Part shown: piece after piece, positions 34,027 to 42,449 of the stretch
Layout of the letters: each line of letters starts with the position of its first letter
How positions within the stretch are numbered: position 1 is the first letter of the stretch
DNA from: Nodularia sp. (in: cyanobacteria)
GTDB taxonomy: Bacteria > Cyanobacteriota > Cyanobacteriia > Cyanobacteriales > Nostocaceae
Reading direction: 5' to 3'
Assembly: GCA_007692755.1 (NCBI GenBank)
Contig: REBL01000125.1
Coordinates: 1 to 52,889, forward strand
DNA: 52,889 nt
Translations under genes and position numbers: made by a program
Notes under the pieces: generated by a model
Told to the model about the DNA's origin: nothing
The model's database searches: none
What the model saw: only the letters and a program-made list of their open reading frames with translations

Positions 34027-36006
34027 ATGTCATTGCAATCTGGATTAGATGCCTTTCAACAAGGACGTTATCAGGAAGCGGTGGAAATACTCGAACAATT
34101 CAGCCGTAATTGTGTTGACCAAAATTCCTCTGATTATCTTTCAGCGCAGATGTGGCTAATGAAAGCCTATCAAGGTACAGGCGAAATTGAAAAAGCCGCA
34201 ATCCTCTGTCAAAAGTTAATGGTAAGTGAAAACCCACAGGCTCGTAAATGGGCAGAAAAAGCCCGCCAATCTTTCACTCAACAGTCTAACCCCATGCAAA
34301 AAGCTGGACGTGCTGCTACTACTGGTGTCAAATTAGCGATGGGGAGTGTAGGCGGTAATTTAGCTTTAGCTTCTGGTGTCACCATGACCTTGATGTTTGG
34401 TATGGTGTTGGTCTTGGGTTTGAGCTTAGTATTGATTTTGGGTAGTGAAAATCCACTGCAAGGGTTATTTTTTGCGATCGCCATTACTTTAATCTTCAAT
34501 ATCGCGGCCTTTTTCCTGTCTCCTTGGTTTATGGACTTAACCCAAGGCTGGCTTTACCAAAGACGCTGGGTAGAGTTAGCAGAAATTGCCAGCCTCAGCC
34601 CAGAAACAGCTAAAATTATTCGCCAAATTTGCGAGGATAAAAATCTCAAAACTCCCCGCTTAGGAATTATTGACGACCAAAACCCCACGGCTTTTACTTA
34701 CGGTTCCTTACCTAATAGCGCTCGCTTAGTAGTCAGTCAGGGACTTTTTACTTATTTAGATGATGATGAAATTGCTACTGTCTATGCCCATGAATTAGGA
34801 CACGTTGTTCATTGGGATTTTGCGGTGATGACCGTAGCTTCAACCTTAGTGCAGATTTGCTACCTGATTTATATTACAGCCTATAGATTGGGTCGTGGCG
34901 GCAATAGCAAAATCAAAGATGCTATGCAAATGGCTGCTTCCCTAGCTTACGTGTTTTATATTGTTGGCACTTATTTATTACTGTACCTTTCCCGTACCAG
35001 AGAATACTTTGCTGACCACTTCGCCGCCGAAACTACAGGAAACCCCAATGGATTATCCCGTGCTTTGGTGAAGATTGCCTACGGTATTTTAGAAGAAGGA
35101 GAGCGATCGCCTGAACCCAGTCGTTTAGTTGAAGGCACTCGTGCTTTGGGTATTTATGACCATAAAGCCGCAAGTTCCACCGGAACCGCTTACCGAGTTG
35201 CATCTGACCCCCAAAAAATTGGGCGCGTTTTTTTGTGGGATATGTTTAATCCTTGGGGCTGGTGGATGGAATTAAATTCTACTCATCCATTGACAGGTAA
35301 ACGCGTCCGTGCATTGAGTACCTATGCGGAACAGTTAGGTTTACCAATTGAGTTCGACATGGGTAGAGTCATGGGAGAAGGTAAAACTCTGAATAAAGGT
35401 AAGCTTTACGGTAACTTCTTCTTAGACATCCTCCTATATGGTGCGGAAACTATTGGTTTCTTCGTAGGCTTGGCAATTGGTTTTATTTTATTATCAAATT
35501 CCGCCAATCCAGGTTTAATATTTGGTGCGCCACTCATCGGCTTAGGGTTAGGAATACTCGTCAAAGCCTTTGTGATGTTTCCTAACTACAACCAAGCACC
35601 AGCCACTGATGTTCTCACATTAATGTCAGACCCCTATGCTAGTCCTTTACGCGGACAACCCGCAAAACTGGCAGGTTTATTAATTGGTCGTGGCGATGCT
35701 GGCTATAAATTTGGTTCTGATCTCAAAATCCAAGACCGTAATGGGATGCTTTATCTACGCTACGCCTCACGCTTTGGCCCCATCGGCAATTTCTTATTTG
35801 GGATGAAGCGAGTACAAAGCCTGATTGGTGAACAAGTCGGGGCTGTAGGTTGGTTTCGTCGAGGAATAGCCCCTTGGATGGATTTAATCCAACTTCAGAG
35901 TGAACACGGCACTATTGTCAATAGTTACCATCGTTTTTGGTCATTGGTTATGGGTGGTGGGGCAGTTATTCTGGGAGTATTCTTAATTGTATTTTTGAAT
36001 TCCTAG
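34027..36006 (+). CDS. M48 family membrane metalloprotease with TPR-like N terminus
   Basis: This 659-aa protein starts with a short tetratricopeptide-like region (residues 3-80: FQQGRYQEAVEILEQF and the matching second helix pair). Two membrane helices follow (about 115-138 and 147-167), then the HtpX/Ste24-like peptidase domain with the zinc motif HELGH (255-259) and the third ligand in TREYFADHFA. Further membrane helices and a C-terminal beta-type domain (RYASRFGPIGNFLFG) follow. The family helps with membrane-protein quality control. It stands alone with its own promoter region. Confidence 0.92.
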   Translation: MSLQSGLDAFQQGRYQEAVEILEQFSRNCVDQNSSDYLSAQMWLMKAYQGTGEIEKAAILCQKLMVSENPQARKWAEKARQSFTQQSNPMQKAGRAATTGVKLAMGSVGGNLALASGVTMTLMFGMVLVLGLSLVLILGSENPLQGLFFAIAITLIFNIAAFFLSPWFMDLTQGWLYQRRWVELAEIASLSPETAKIIRQICEDKNLKTPRLGIIDDQNPTAFTYGSLPNSARLVVSQGLFTYLDDDEIATVYAHELGHVVHWDFAVMTVASTLVQICYLIYITAYRLGRGGNSKIKDAMQMAASLAYVFYIVGTYLLLYLSRTREYFADHFAAETTGNPNGLSRALVKIAYGILEEGERSPEPSRLVEGTRALGIYDHKAASSTGTAYRVASDPQKIGRVFLWDMFNPWGWWMELNSTHPLTGKRVRALSTYAEQLGLPIEFDMGRVMGEGKTLNKGKLYGNFFLDILLYGAETIGFFVGLAIGFILLSNSANPGLIFGAPLIGLGLGILVKAFVMFPNYNQAPATDVLTLMSDPYASPLRGQPAKLAGLLIGRGDAGYKFGSDLKIQDRNGMLYLRYASRFGPIGNFLFGMKRVQSLIGEQVGAVGWFRRGIAPWMDLIQLQSEHGTIVNSYHRFWSLVMGGGAVILGVFLIVFLNS

Positions 36007-36042
36007 ACTACCATAGCTGAGTGCTGAGTGCTGAGTTTTTAT

Positions 36043-36139
36043 ATTGAAACGCAAAGGAACGCTGAGGAAAGCGCAAAGTATCGCCAAGAAATCTCTGCGT
36101 ACCTCTGCGTTAAACCTTAGCGTCACTCTGCGTTTTTAC
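36043..36139. repeat. Dispersed GCGTACCTCTGCGTT-type repeat
   Basis: This spacer contains CGCAAAGGAACGCTGAGG, then TCTCTGCGTACCTCTGCGTT and TTAGCGTCACTCTGCGTTT, imperfect direct and inverted copies of one dispersed family. Related copies lie at 39675-39720 and 51948-51974, where they form coding sequence. Confidence 0.7.
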
Positions 36140-36213
36140 TTGTCTTTCAATGGCGATAGCGGTGATAGAATTGGTAGCAGGATTTGAAAGCGTTTATTTC
36201 TCATCATGGTGAA

Positions 36214-36783
36214 ATGATTGCCACCCCTCAACCTGAAAAAATGAGTATCGACCAATATCTTGCATGGGAACCATTACAAGATTGTCGCTATGAATATGTG
36301 AATGGCGAAATTTTCGCTATGACTGGCGGTACAATTCCCCATAATGATATTGCCTTAAATCTCTACAGAGCATTATATCCCCATCTACGCACTAGAGGTT
36401 GTCGCATCAACGTTGCCGATGTCAAAGTGCAAGTTAATACACAAAGCCCGTACTTTTATCCTGATGTGGTGATTAGTTGCGACCCCAGAGATTTAAATGC
36501 ACGCAAATTTATTCAGTATCCCAAAATAATTGTCGAAGTGCTTTCTCCTGGGACAGAAGCTAAAGATAGAGGAGAAAAGTTTGCTTTTTATCGCACTATG
36601 CCCAGTTTGCAAGAATATATCATCACTGAATCTGAGAAAATCGGAGTAGAGTTTTATCGTCGAGGAGAAGGCCGAATGTGGCTGTATTCACCTTATACAA
36701 TTGGTGATAATATCACTATAGAAAATGTAGATTTTAGTTGTGCGATTGATTTGATTTATGAAGGCGTGAGTTGGGAGTTATAA
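36214..36783 (+). CDS. Uma2 family (DUF820) putative nuclease
   Basis: This is the third Uma2 gene of the window, 189 aa from the ATG at 36214. MSIDQYLAWEPLQDCRYEYV, NGEIFAMTGGTIPHN, YFYPDVVISCDPRD with the active-site Asp, and IIVEVLSPGTEAKDRGEKF with Glu and Lys give the full PD-(D/E)xK-like pattern. LQEYIITESEKIGVEFYRR is typical of the larger Uma2 group. The frame is open to a TTG 10 codons upstream. It stands alone, and its sequence differs from the two at 5.1-6.4 kb. Confidence 0.88.
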   Translation: MIATPQPEKMSIDQYLAWEPLQDCRYEYVNGEIFAMTGGTIPHNDIALNLYRALYPHLRTRGCRINVADVKVQVNTQSPYFYPDVVISCDPRDLNARKFIQYPKIIVEVLSPGTEAKDRGEKFAFYRTMPSLQEYIITESEKIGVEFYRRGEGRMWLYSPYTIGDNITIENVDFSCAIDLIYEGVSWEL

Positions 36784-37394
36784 AGATAAATTAGAATAAA
36801 TTAGGATGACGCTATTGGCTACGATTATTTCAAATTTATTTGATACTATTTTTTCATTCGCTTACTCTTATAAAAATGGCTCTTCAGTACCTGTTATGCT
36901 AAATATGTATGTAAATAAGCTTGAAACTATTGCTGGGCAAGAATAACAGGCTTTATTATTAATGTTTGATTCTTGGCACTTAAATTGAGGATGTAACCGC
37001 CTGTAAGCCTTGATTTTAAAAGAAAATTCTAGGGTTAAATTAAAATTTCAGCATAAGACCTACCGAAGAACCAAAATTATGCTCATATAGGTAGTTGAAA
37101 AAAATTAAATTCGTTGCTATGTAATGTCAAATAATTTTAAATTTTGGCTTCACTTGGGATTATTGGATCTGGGGTAGTAGGCATCTTAACAGTGCTAGAA
37201 TGTCAAATATGGGCAAATTGTAGCTTCATAATTTTACTACATCTGCTCTGTTTATTCCTACTCTTTTTTTAGCTTTGCTGAGTATAAACATGAATTTGTA
37301 GCACGCAGAGGGTAAGAGTTGAGAAGAGTTGATATTCAGCAACGCCCTTTTTTTGTCGCCAGTATTTTAAAGTAAATTTTTGATGGAGAACCTG
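36784..37394. other. 611-bp spacer upstream of the aldehyde dehydrogenase gene
   Basis: This AT-rich spacer must hold the aldehyde dehydrogenase promoter. A 46-codon frame at 36806-36946 has a GG just before its ATG but no recognisable features, and I do not call it a gene. I see no repeat or RNA gene. Confidence 0.4.
37385..37388 (+). promoter_or_regulatory. Start-deciding ribosome binding site
   Basis: GGAG, followed by AA, lies six bases before the ATG at 37395. It favours that start over the ATG at 37383 and the TTG at 37380. Confidence 0.6.
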
Positions 37395-38861
37395 ATGGTT
37401 ACAGCAACAGTACCAGGACAACAGGTGAAAATCGGACAAACGCAACTGCTGATTAATAATGAATGGGTAGAAAGTGTCAGTGGTCGCAGATTTGCCACAA
37501 TTAATCCAACTACAGGTGAGGTAATCTGTGAAGTTGCAGAAGCCGATACAGCCGATGTAGACCTTGCAGTACAAGCAGCCCGTAACGCTTTTAATGGCGA
37601 ATGGCGCAAGATTTCGGCTACCCGTCGCGGTGAATTACTGTATAAATTAGCAGATTTAATTGAGCAAAATACAGATGAGTTGGCGCGGCTGGAAACTTTA
37701 GATAACGGTAAGCCATTACAAGATTCTGTGGGTGATTTGGGGTTAGTTGTCGCCTGTTATCGCTACTATGCAGGCTGGGCTGATAAGGTTCAGGGTAAAA
37801 CTATCCCCATTAACGGGAATTACTTTTGCTATACACGTCATGAACCTGTGGGGGTTGTGGGTCAAATTATTCCGTGGAATTTCCCGCTATTAATGCAAGC
37901 TTGGAAATTAGCCCCAGCTTTGGCTACGGGTAACACTGTGGTGATGAAAACTGCTGAACAAACACCTTTATCTGCTTTGCGGGTGGGTGAGTTGATTATT
38001 GAGGCTGGTTTTCCCCCTGGTGTGGTGAATCTATTATCAGGATACGGCACTACAGCCGGGGCGGCGATCGCGCGTCACATGGATATTGACAAAGTGGCTT
38101 TTACTGGTTCCACGGAAGTTGGACATCTAATTATGGAAGCTGCTGCTAAAAGTAACCTGAAACGGGTAACTTTGGAATTAGGCGGTAAGAGTCCGAATAT
38201 CGTCTTTGCAGATGCTGATCTGGATGCGGCGATCGCTGGTTCCCATGATGCCTTATTCTTCAATCAAGGTCAGTGCTGTACCGCAGGTTCACGGCTATTT
38301 GTGGAAGAAAAATGCTATGACGAATTTGTGGCTAAAAGTGTCACTAAAGCCCAGCAGCGCATTGTGGGAAATCCCTTTGATAGCAACACCCAACAGGGGC
38401 CGCAAGTAGACCAAGCCCAATTTGATCGAGTCATGAGTTATATCGATTCGGGAATGCGGGAAGGCGCACAAATGCTATGTGGGGGAAATCAAGTTGGCGA
38501 TCGCGGTTTCTTTATTGCACCCACAGTTTTTGCTGATGTCCGCGATGATATGCAGATCGCCCAAGAGGAAATCTTTGGCCCTGTGATGAGTATCATCAAA
38601 TTTAAAGACCTGGATGAAGTGATTCACCGTGCCAATAATACCATGTACGGACTCGCCGCCGCCGTCTGGACTCAGGATATTACCAAAGCACACGCGATCG
38701 CCAACAACGTCCGGGCGGGTACAGTGTGGGTAAATTGTTACGACGTATTCGATGCAGCCGCACCCTTTGGCGGATTCAAACAATCTGGGATGGGTCGAGA
38801 ACTGGGTGAATATGGACTGCAACAATACACCGAAGTCAAGACTGTTACAATAAAACTATAA
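37395..38861 (+). CDS. Aldehyde dehydrogenase, NAD-dependent family
   Basis: This 488-aa protein of the ALDH1/ALDH2-like superfamily oxidises aldehydes to acids with NAD(P). [17 protein letters not shown] is the cofactor region, FTGSTEVG the nucleotide loop, [14 protein letters not shown] holds the general base Glu (about 261), and [12 protein letters not shown] holds the catalytic Cys (second Cys, about 295). [13 protein letters not shown] and the closing [14 protein letters not shown] are also normal. Plant and animal relatives act on retinal or acetaldehyde; the substrate here is unknown. The ATG at 37395 is favoured by its ribosome binding site. The gene converges on mazG. Confidence 0.94.
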   Translation: MVTATVPGQQVKIGQTQLLINNEWVESVSGRRFATINPTTGEVICEVAEADTADVDLAVQAARNAFNGEWRKISATRRGELLYKLADLIEQNTDELARLETLDNGKPLQDSVGDLGLVVACYRYYAGWADKVQGKTIPINGNYFCYTRHEPVGVVGQIIPWNFPLLMQAWKLAPALATGNTVVMKTAEQTPLSALRVGELIIEAGFPPGVVNLLSGYGTTAGAAIARHMDIDKVAFTGSTEVGHLIMEAAAKSNLKRVTLELGGKSPNIVFADADLDAAIAGSHDALFFNQGQCCTAGSRLFVEEKCYDEFVAKSVTKAQQRIVGNPFDSNTQQGPQVDQAQFDRVMSYIDSGMREGAQMLCGGNQVGDRGFFIAPTVFADVRDDMQIAQEEIFGPVMSIIKFKDLDEVIHRANNTMYGLAAAVWTQDITKAHAIANNVRAGTVWVNCYDVFDAAAPFGGFKQSGMGRELGEYGLQQYTEVKTVTIKL

Positions 38862-38865
38862 ACTA

Positions 38866-39669
38866 TCACTGCTCTTTGGCAATTTGAGCTTTAGCTTGCT
38901 GCCAAAGAGACTCTAACTCATCCAAACTGTAATCAGAAAGGGGGCGATCAACAACCGCCTCCATTTTTTGCAATCTCTGCACAAAGCGCTGATTTGTCCC
39001 CTGTAACGCTGCACTAGGGTCAATATTATGCCAACGCGCCAGTTGCATAACTGCAAATAATAAATCTCCTAATTCCGCTTGTTGACGTTCCGGGGTTTCC
39101 TCAGCCAAAGCTTGTTGAAATTCGCCCAACTCCTCATGAAACTTCGCCCAAACCCCATCAATATTTTCCCACTCAAAGCCCACACCCGCAGCCTTTTGGG
39201 AAATCTTCATCGCCGCCATCAGAGGGGGAAGAGTCCGATAATAACGAGCCAGTTTTGTACTAAATTGATGCTTTTCTGGAACCTCCCCCTTCTCCTGTGC
39301 CTTAATCGCCTCCCAATTTTGGCGTACCTGATCCACACCATCCACAGACACATCACCAAAAACATGAGGATGACGACGAATCAACTTTTGAGAAATTCCC
39401 CGTACCACCTCCTCCAAATTAAAATCCCCCGACTCCCCAGCAATTTGGGATTGCAGAACCACCTGTAAAAGTAAATCTCCCAACTCCTCCTTAATCCCCT
39501 CCTGATTCCCTTCCCGAATCGCATCAACCACCTCATAAGCCTCCTCCACCACATAAGGAATCAGACTTTGAGGAGTTTGTGCCAAATCCCAAGGACAACC
39601 CCCATCAGGCGATCGCAACCGCGCCACCACCTCAATCAACTCCCGTAAAGCCACCAAACTCCCATCCAT
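38866..39669 (-). CDS. mazG: Nucleoside triphosphate pyrophosphohydrolase MazG
   Basis: MazG hydrolyses nucleoside triphosphates to monophosphates and clears faulty or excess nucleotides; in E. coli it also lowers ppGpp. The 267-aa protein has the first MazG domain with LRSPDGGCPWDLAQTPQSL and VVEEAYEVVDAI, EELGDLLLQVVLQ with the metal-binding acidic residues, RRHPHVFGD, and a second copy with FEWENIDGVWAKFHEELGEF and AELGDLLFAVMQLARW. It ends four bp from the convergent aldehyde dehydrogenase gene. The DUF2227 gene lies 26 bp upstream on the same strand. Confidence 0.95.
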   Translation of the reverse strand: MDGSLVALRELIEVVARLRSPDGGCPWDLAQTPQSLIPYVVEEAYEVVDAIREGNQEGIKEELGDLLLQVVLQSQIAGESGDFNLEEVVRGISQKLIRRHPHVFGDVSVDGVDQVRQNWEAIKAQEKGEVPEKHQFSTKLARYYRTLPPLMAAMKISQKAAGVGFEWENIDGVWAKFHEELGEFQQALAEETPERQQAELGDLLFAVMQLARWHNIDPSAALQGTNQRFVQRLQKMEAVVDRPLSDYSLDELESLWQQAKAQIAKEQ

Positions 39670-39674
39670 AAAAT

Positions 39675-39720
39675 AACCTCCGCGTACCTTTGCGCTTACC
39701 TTAGCGTACCTCTGCGTTTA
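39675..39720. repeat. Dispersed repeat forming the 3' end of the DUF2227 gene
   Basis: CTCCGCGTACCTTTGCGC and TTAGCGTACCTCTGCGTTTA are copies of the repeat seen at 36043-36139. On the minus strand they encode the last residues and stop codon of the gene at 39696-40268. Confidence 0.75.
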
Positions 39721-40268
39721 ACTCTTCCCTTCCTCTTCCTCCCAGCAAACAAACTCCGCACCCCCTGCTTCTGCACCCGCTTATAAGCCGAACCCCCCCA
39801 ATCGCTGAGAGAATGACTCATCGCCCCCAACTCCAGCCCCAAAAACAAAGCCAAATATTCCGTAGTGTAAACCACAAGCGATCGCCCCAAAGCCAGACTC
39901 AAATCTTGCCAAGTCACAGCCAAAATCCCCAGCATTTCCCCAATCACCAAAAACACCGTAGCCACCAGCGCCAGGAAACAACCCAGATAAATTACCCGGA
40001 TAATTGTCCCAATAATCGGCCCGTGAGAAAAAACAGAACGATGGCGCAGCTTTTTTTGATAAGGTCGCCAAATACAGCGCAAAAAGCCCCAGCGTTGGAA
40101 CTGACGCGAGTAAATATCCAAATCAGGGCCGAACATCAAACCGCTAAACATAAACCCACTAGCAACCAACAGAGTTAAATTGCTGCTGCGAGTTTGCCAT
40201 AAAGTCACACCGGCGATTACAGGCAGAGTATATAAGGTGATGCGATCGTGAGTTCCACCAGAGGGCAT
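39696..40268 (-). CDS. DUF2227 putative metal-binding membrane protein
   Basis: This 190-aa protein of the DUF2227 family (annotated in databases as metal-binding) has the opening PSGGTHDRITLYTLPVIAG with a His/Asp pair, GLMFGPDLDIYSRQFQRWG, and KKLRHRSVFSHGPIIGTIIR, which give conserved His and Asp residues spread between membrane helices; MSHSLSDWGG near the end adds more. The pattern resembles membrane hydrolases of the YdjM/LexA-induced type. The last residues (VKRRGTLR) come from a dispersed DNA repeat. It is upstream of mazG on the same strand and divergent from the tRNA-Val gene. Confidence 0.87.
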   Translation of the reverse strand: MPSGGTHDRITLYTLPVIAGVTLWQTRSSNLTLLVASGFMFSGLMFGPDLDIYSRQFQRWGFLRCIWRPYQKKLRHRSVFSHGPIIGTIIRVIYLGCFLALVATVFLVIGEMLGILAVTWQDLSLALGRSLVVYTTEYLALFLGLELGAMSHSLSDWGGSAYKRVQKQGVRSLFAGRKRKGRVKRRGTLR

Positions 40269-40343
40269 AATGCAGTTAATCGCCTGTGGGCAAAGGATTA
40301 CTGAGTTATTATTGTACGTGAAAAAAAACTTTTCCCAAAGGGC

Positions 40344-40372
40344 TTGCGCGATTAGAAATACTTTGCTATATT
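40344..40372 (+). promoter_or_regulatory. Promoter of tRNA-Val
   Basis: TTGCGC (-35) and TATATT (-10), 17 bp apart, lie just upstream of the tRNA. A start about seven bases after the -10 box would give a 5' leader of roughly 14 bases. Confidence 0.65.
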
Positions 40373-40392
40373 GGTTTACTGTAAGACAAAAC

Positions 40393-40465
<73 letters not shown>

Positions 40466-40482
40466 CTTCAAATAATATGATG

Positions 40483-40520
40483 CCACCTGCGTCCGAATAA
40501 AATTGGAAGCAGGTGGTTTC
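40483..40520 (+). terminator. Terminator of tRNA-Val
   Basis: CCACCTGC at 40483-40490 pairs with GCAGGTGG at 40509-40516, followed by TTTCTCATTT. It lies 18 bp after the tRNA and before the furA promoter. Confidence 0.7.
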
Positions 40521-40614
40521 TCATTTACGCATCACGACTCGTAAATTAGCGGAAGTTGATTTAGTCAAAAATTTTTCGGTAAATTTAATAAATATTTGCA
40601 ATAAGAGATGATTG

Positions 40615-40667
40615 TTGCAAATTGCCCCCCAAATTTGTTATATTCTCAACTAATAGGCTTTGTTGAG
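40615..40667 (+). promoter_or_regulatory. furA promoter with a leader inverted repeat
   Basis: TTGCAA (40615-40620) and TATATT (40639-40644), 18 bp apart, precede the gene. A 6-bp inverted repeat, CTCAAC at 40645-40650 and GTTGAG at 40662-40667, lies over the likely transcription start or leader. FurA is known to bind AT-rich boxes in its own promoter; whether this repeat is part of such a site is inference. Confidence 0.5.
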
Positions 40668-40677
40668 AAACATTAGT

Positions 40678-41133
40678 ATGACTGCTTACACATCTACTTC
40701 GCTCAAGGCAGAACTGAATGATCGCGGCTGGCGTTTAACTCCCCAGCGCGAAACAATTCTACACATTTTTCAAGAACTTCCGCAAGGTGAACATCTGAGT
40801 GCAGAGGATCTTTATCATCGACTAGAAAGTGATGGGGAAGGCATCAGTCTTTCAACTATCTATCGGACGTTGAAATTGATGGCACGCATGGGGATTTTGC
40901 GGGAATTAGAATTGGGAGAGGGACATAAGCATTACGAAATCAACCAGCCCTACCCCCATCATCACCACCATTTAATTTGTGTTAAATGTAACGCGACTAT
41001 TGAGTTTAAAAACGACTCGATTTTAAAAATCGGTGCAAAAACTGCTCAAAAAGAAGGATTTCACCTGCTGGACTGTCAAATGACAATCCACGCAGTCTGT
41101 CCAAAATGTCAACGGGCCCTAATGCCTTTGTAG
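40678..41133 (+). CDS. furA: Ferric uptake regulator FurA
   Basis: FurA is the global iron regulator of heterocystous cyanobacteria; it uses Fe(II) as co-repressor and responds to heme and redox state. From the ATG at 40678 the protein is 151 aa, the length I recall for Anabaena FurA. It has the winged-helix domain with RGWRLTPQRETIL and SLSTIYRTLKLMARMGILREL, the metal site region HKHYEINQPYPHHHHHLICV, and two CXXC motifs, CVKC and CPKC, the redox-active pairs. It faces the peptidoglycan-binding gene with a 61-bp gap, the arrangement that in Anabaena gives the antisense alpha-furA RNA. Confidence 0.93.
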   Translation: MTAYTSTSLKAELNDRGWRLTPQRETILHIFQELPQGEHLSAEDLYHRLESDGEGISLSTIYRTLKLMARMGILRELELGEGHKHYEINQPYPHHHHHLICVKCNATIEFKNDSILKIGAKTAQKEGFHLLDCQMTIHAVCPKCQRALMPL

Positions 41134-41194
41134 CTACTGGATGAGTTACTTAACCAGTGGGGAAATCATATCTGTCAAAATCGAGAGCGGATGG

Positions 41195-42427
41195 CTAAAA
41201 GCGTCCGCTTCTGATATCACTGAGACTGATTCCGTAAAATTCCTGGGCTTGCTTAATAGCTCTTTTGGTATCATCCGCCATCACACCATTGAGATGACCT
41301 TGATAAAAACCCTGATCTCGTAGTCGCCGTTGGATTTCCAAGACACTAAATTCACTTTGGGGAGCAGTAGCAATTACGCTGTATAACTTATCTCTAGTGG
41401 TGGGGCCAGCAATACCACTGGCAGCTAAGTAATTAGCTGCTTGAAACCGACGGACAGCATCGGCAGTAGAAGAACCAAAGTATCCATTTGGTGTTGCATT
41501 CAGATATCCGGCTTGGATCAAATGTTCTTGCAGCAGTCTGACTGCTTCGCCCCGATGTCCCATAGTCAGATTTTCTGGATTAACTGTCTGTCTGGGAGCA
41601 GAAACTTCTCCACCAACCCCAACAGGTGGCAATTTGCTTGCTGTTTCTTGACCGACAATGCCATCGACTTCTAATTGATAAGCTGCTTGGAAGCGTTTAA
41701 CACCCTCTTCAGTAATTGGGCCAAATACCCCTGTGGCATGACCGGAATAAAATCCTGCTACTCTCAACCGTTCTTGTAAAACCCTGACCGCTTCCCCTTC
41801 ATCTCCTCTCACAAGCAGGTTATGGGGTGTAGTTTGAGTTCTCACAGCACTAATTATTGTAGTGGAGGTGCTTGCATTGCTGGCTATGGGAGGTTGGATC
41901 TGATGATTACTGATGGTGGCAAAGGGTGTACTCGCCGTGCTGAGTCCTGGCAGTGGTAGATTGCTATTAATGATTGTCGGCACTGCTGTACTCGCATAAC
42001 TCGGCGTGGGAGTTTGGTAACTGGCTTGTTGTATACGCAAGCTTTCTAATTTTTGCCTTGTCCTGACTCCGACAATGCCATCAACAACTAAACCATGAGC
42101 TTGTTGAAAACGCCGCACAGCACCTTCTGTATAGAAGTCATATACATCTGTGATGTTAGCTTGAAAAAAGCCTACTGCTTGCAACTGTTCTTGGAGATTC
42201 CTCACGGAAGGGCCTTGATCCCCTCGTTCTAGTGCCAAAACGCTACTGACCGAACTCAGAATAGACAAGGCGATCGCCAGGGGCAACATATGCTTCCACG
42301 CTTTACTAGAAAGGCGTTTCCAGTCTGGTGCATCTGCTTTATGCAATAAAGCACTCAGGGATACCAATTGACTGGAGGCGCTGTTTTCATAGGCATCAGC
42401 TAAATGAAAATAAGCAAGGTTATCCAT
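41195..42427 (-). CDS. Peptidoglycan-binding domain protein (four repeats)
   Basis: This 410-aa protein has a long charged N terminus, one hydrophobic segment (about 47-65, LPLAIALSILSSV) acting as a signal anchor, then three full PG_binding_1 domains. Each opens with a (G/S)xxVRxLQExL motif and has VDGIVG or ASGIAG, at about 70-130, 210-270 and 290-350. A fourth shorter domain follows at about 358-405. Linkers are Ser/Thr/Pro-rich. The protein would sit in the periplasm bound to the wall. It lies 22 bp downstream of cobN and convergent with furA, matching the alr1690 context of Anabaena sp. PCC 7120 as I recall it. Confidence 0.92.
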   Translation of the reverse strand: MDNLAYFHLADAYENSASSQLVSLSALLHKADAPDWKRLSSKAWKHMLPLAIALSILSSVSSVLALERGDQGPSVRNLQEQLQAVGFFQANITDVYDFYTEGAVRRFQQAHGLVVDGIVGVRTRQKLESLRIQQASYQTPTPSYASTAVPTIINSNLPLPGLSTASTPFATISNHQIQPPIASNASTSTTIISAVRTQTTPHNLLVRGDEGEAVRVLQERLRVAGFYSGHATGVFGPITEEGVKRFQAAYQLEVDGIVGQETASKLPPVGVGGEVSAPRQTVNPENLTMGHRGEAVRLLQEHLIQAGYLNATPNGYFGSSTADAVRRFQAANYLAASGIAGPTTRDKLYSVIATAPQSEFSVLEIQRRLRDQGFYQGHLNGVMADDTKRAIKQAQEFYGISLSDIRSGRF

Positions 42428-42449
42428 ATATGTATGTTTCCTACACCAA

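Noticed and set aside
36806..36946. 46-codon plus-strand open frame after the third Uma2 gene
   Set aside because: A short AT-rich frame with weak start context and no known small-protein features; not strong enough to annotate.
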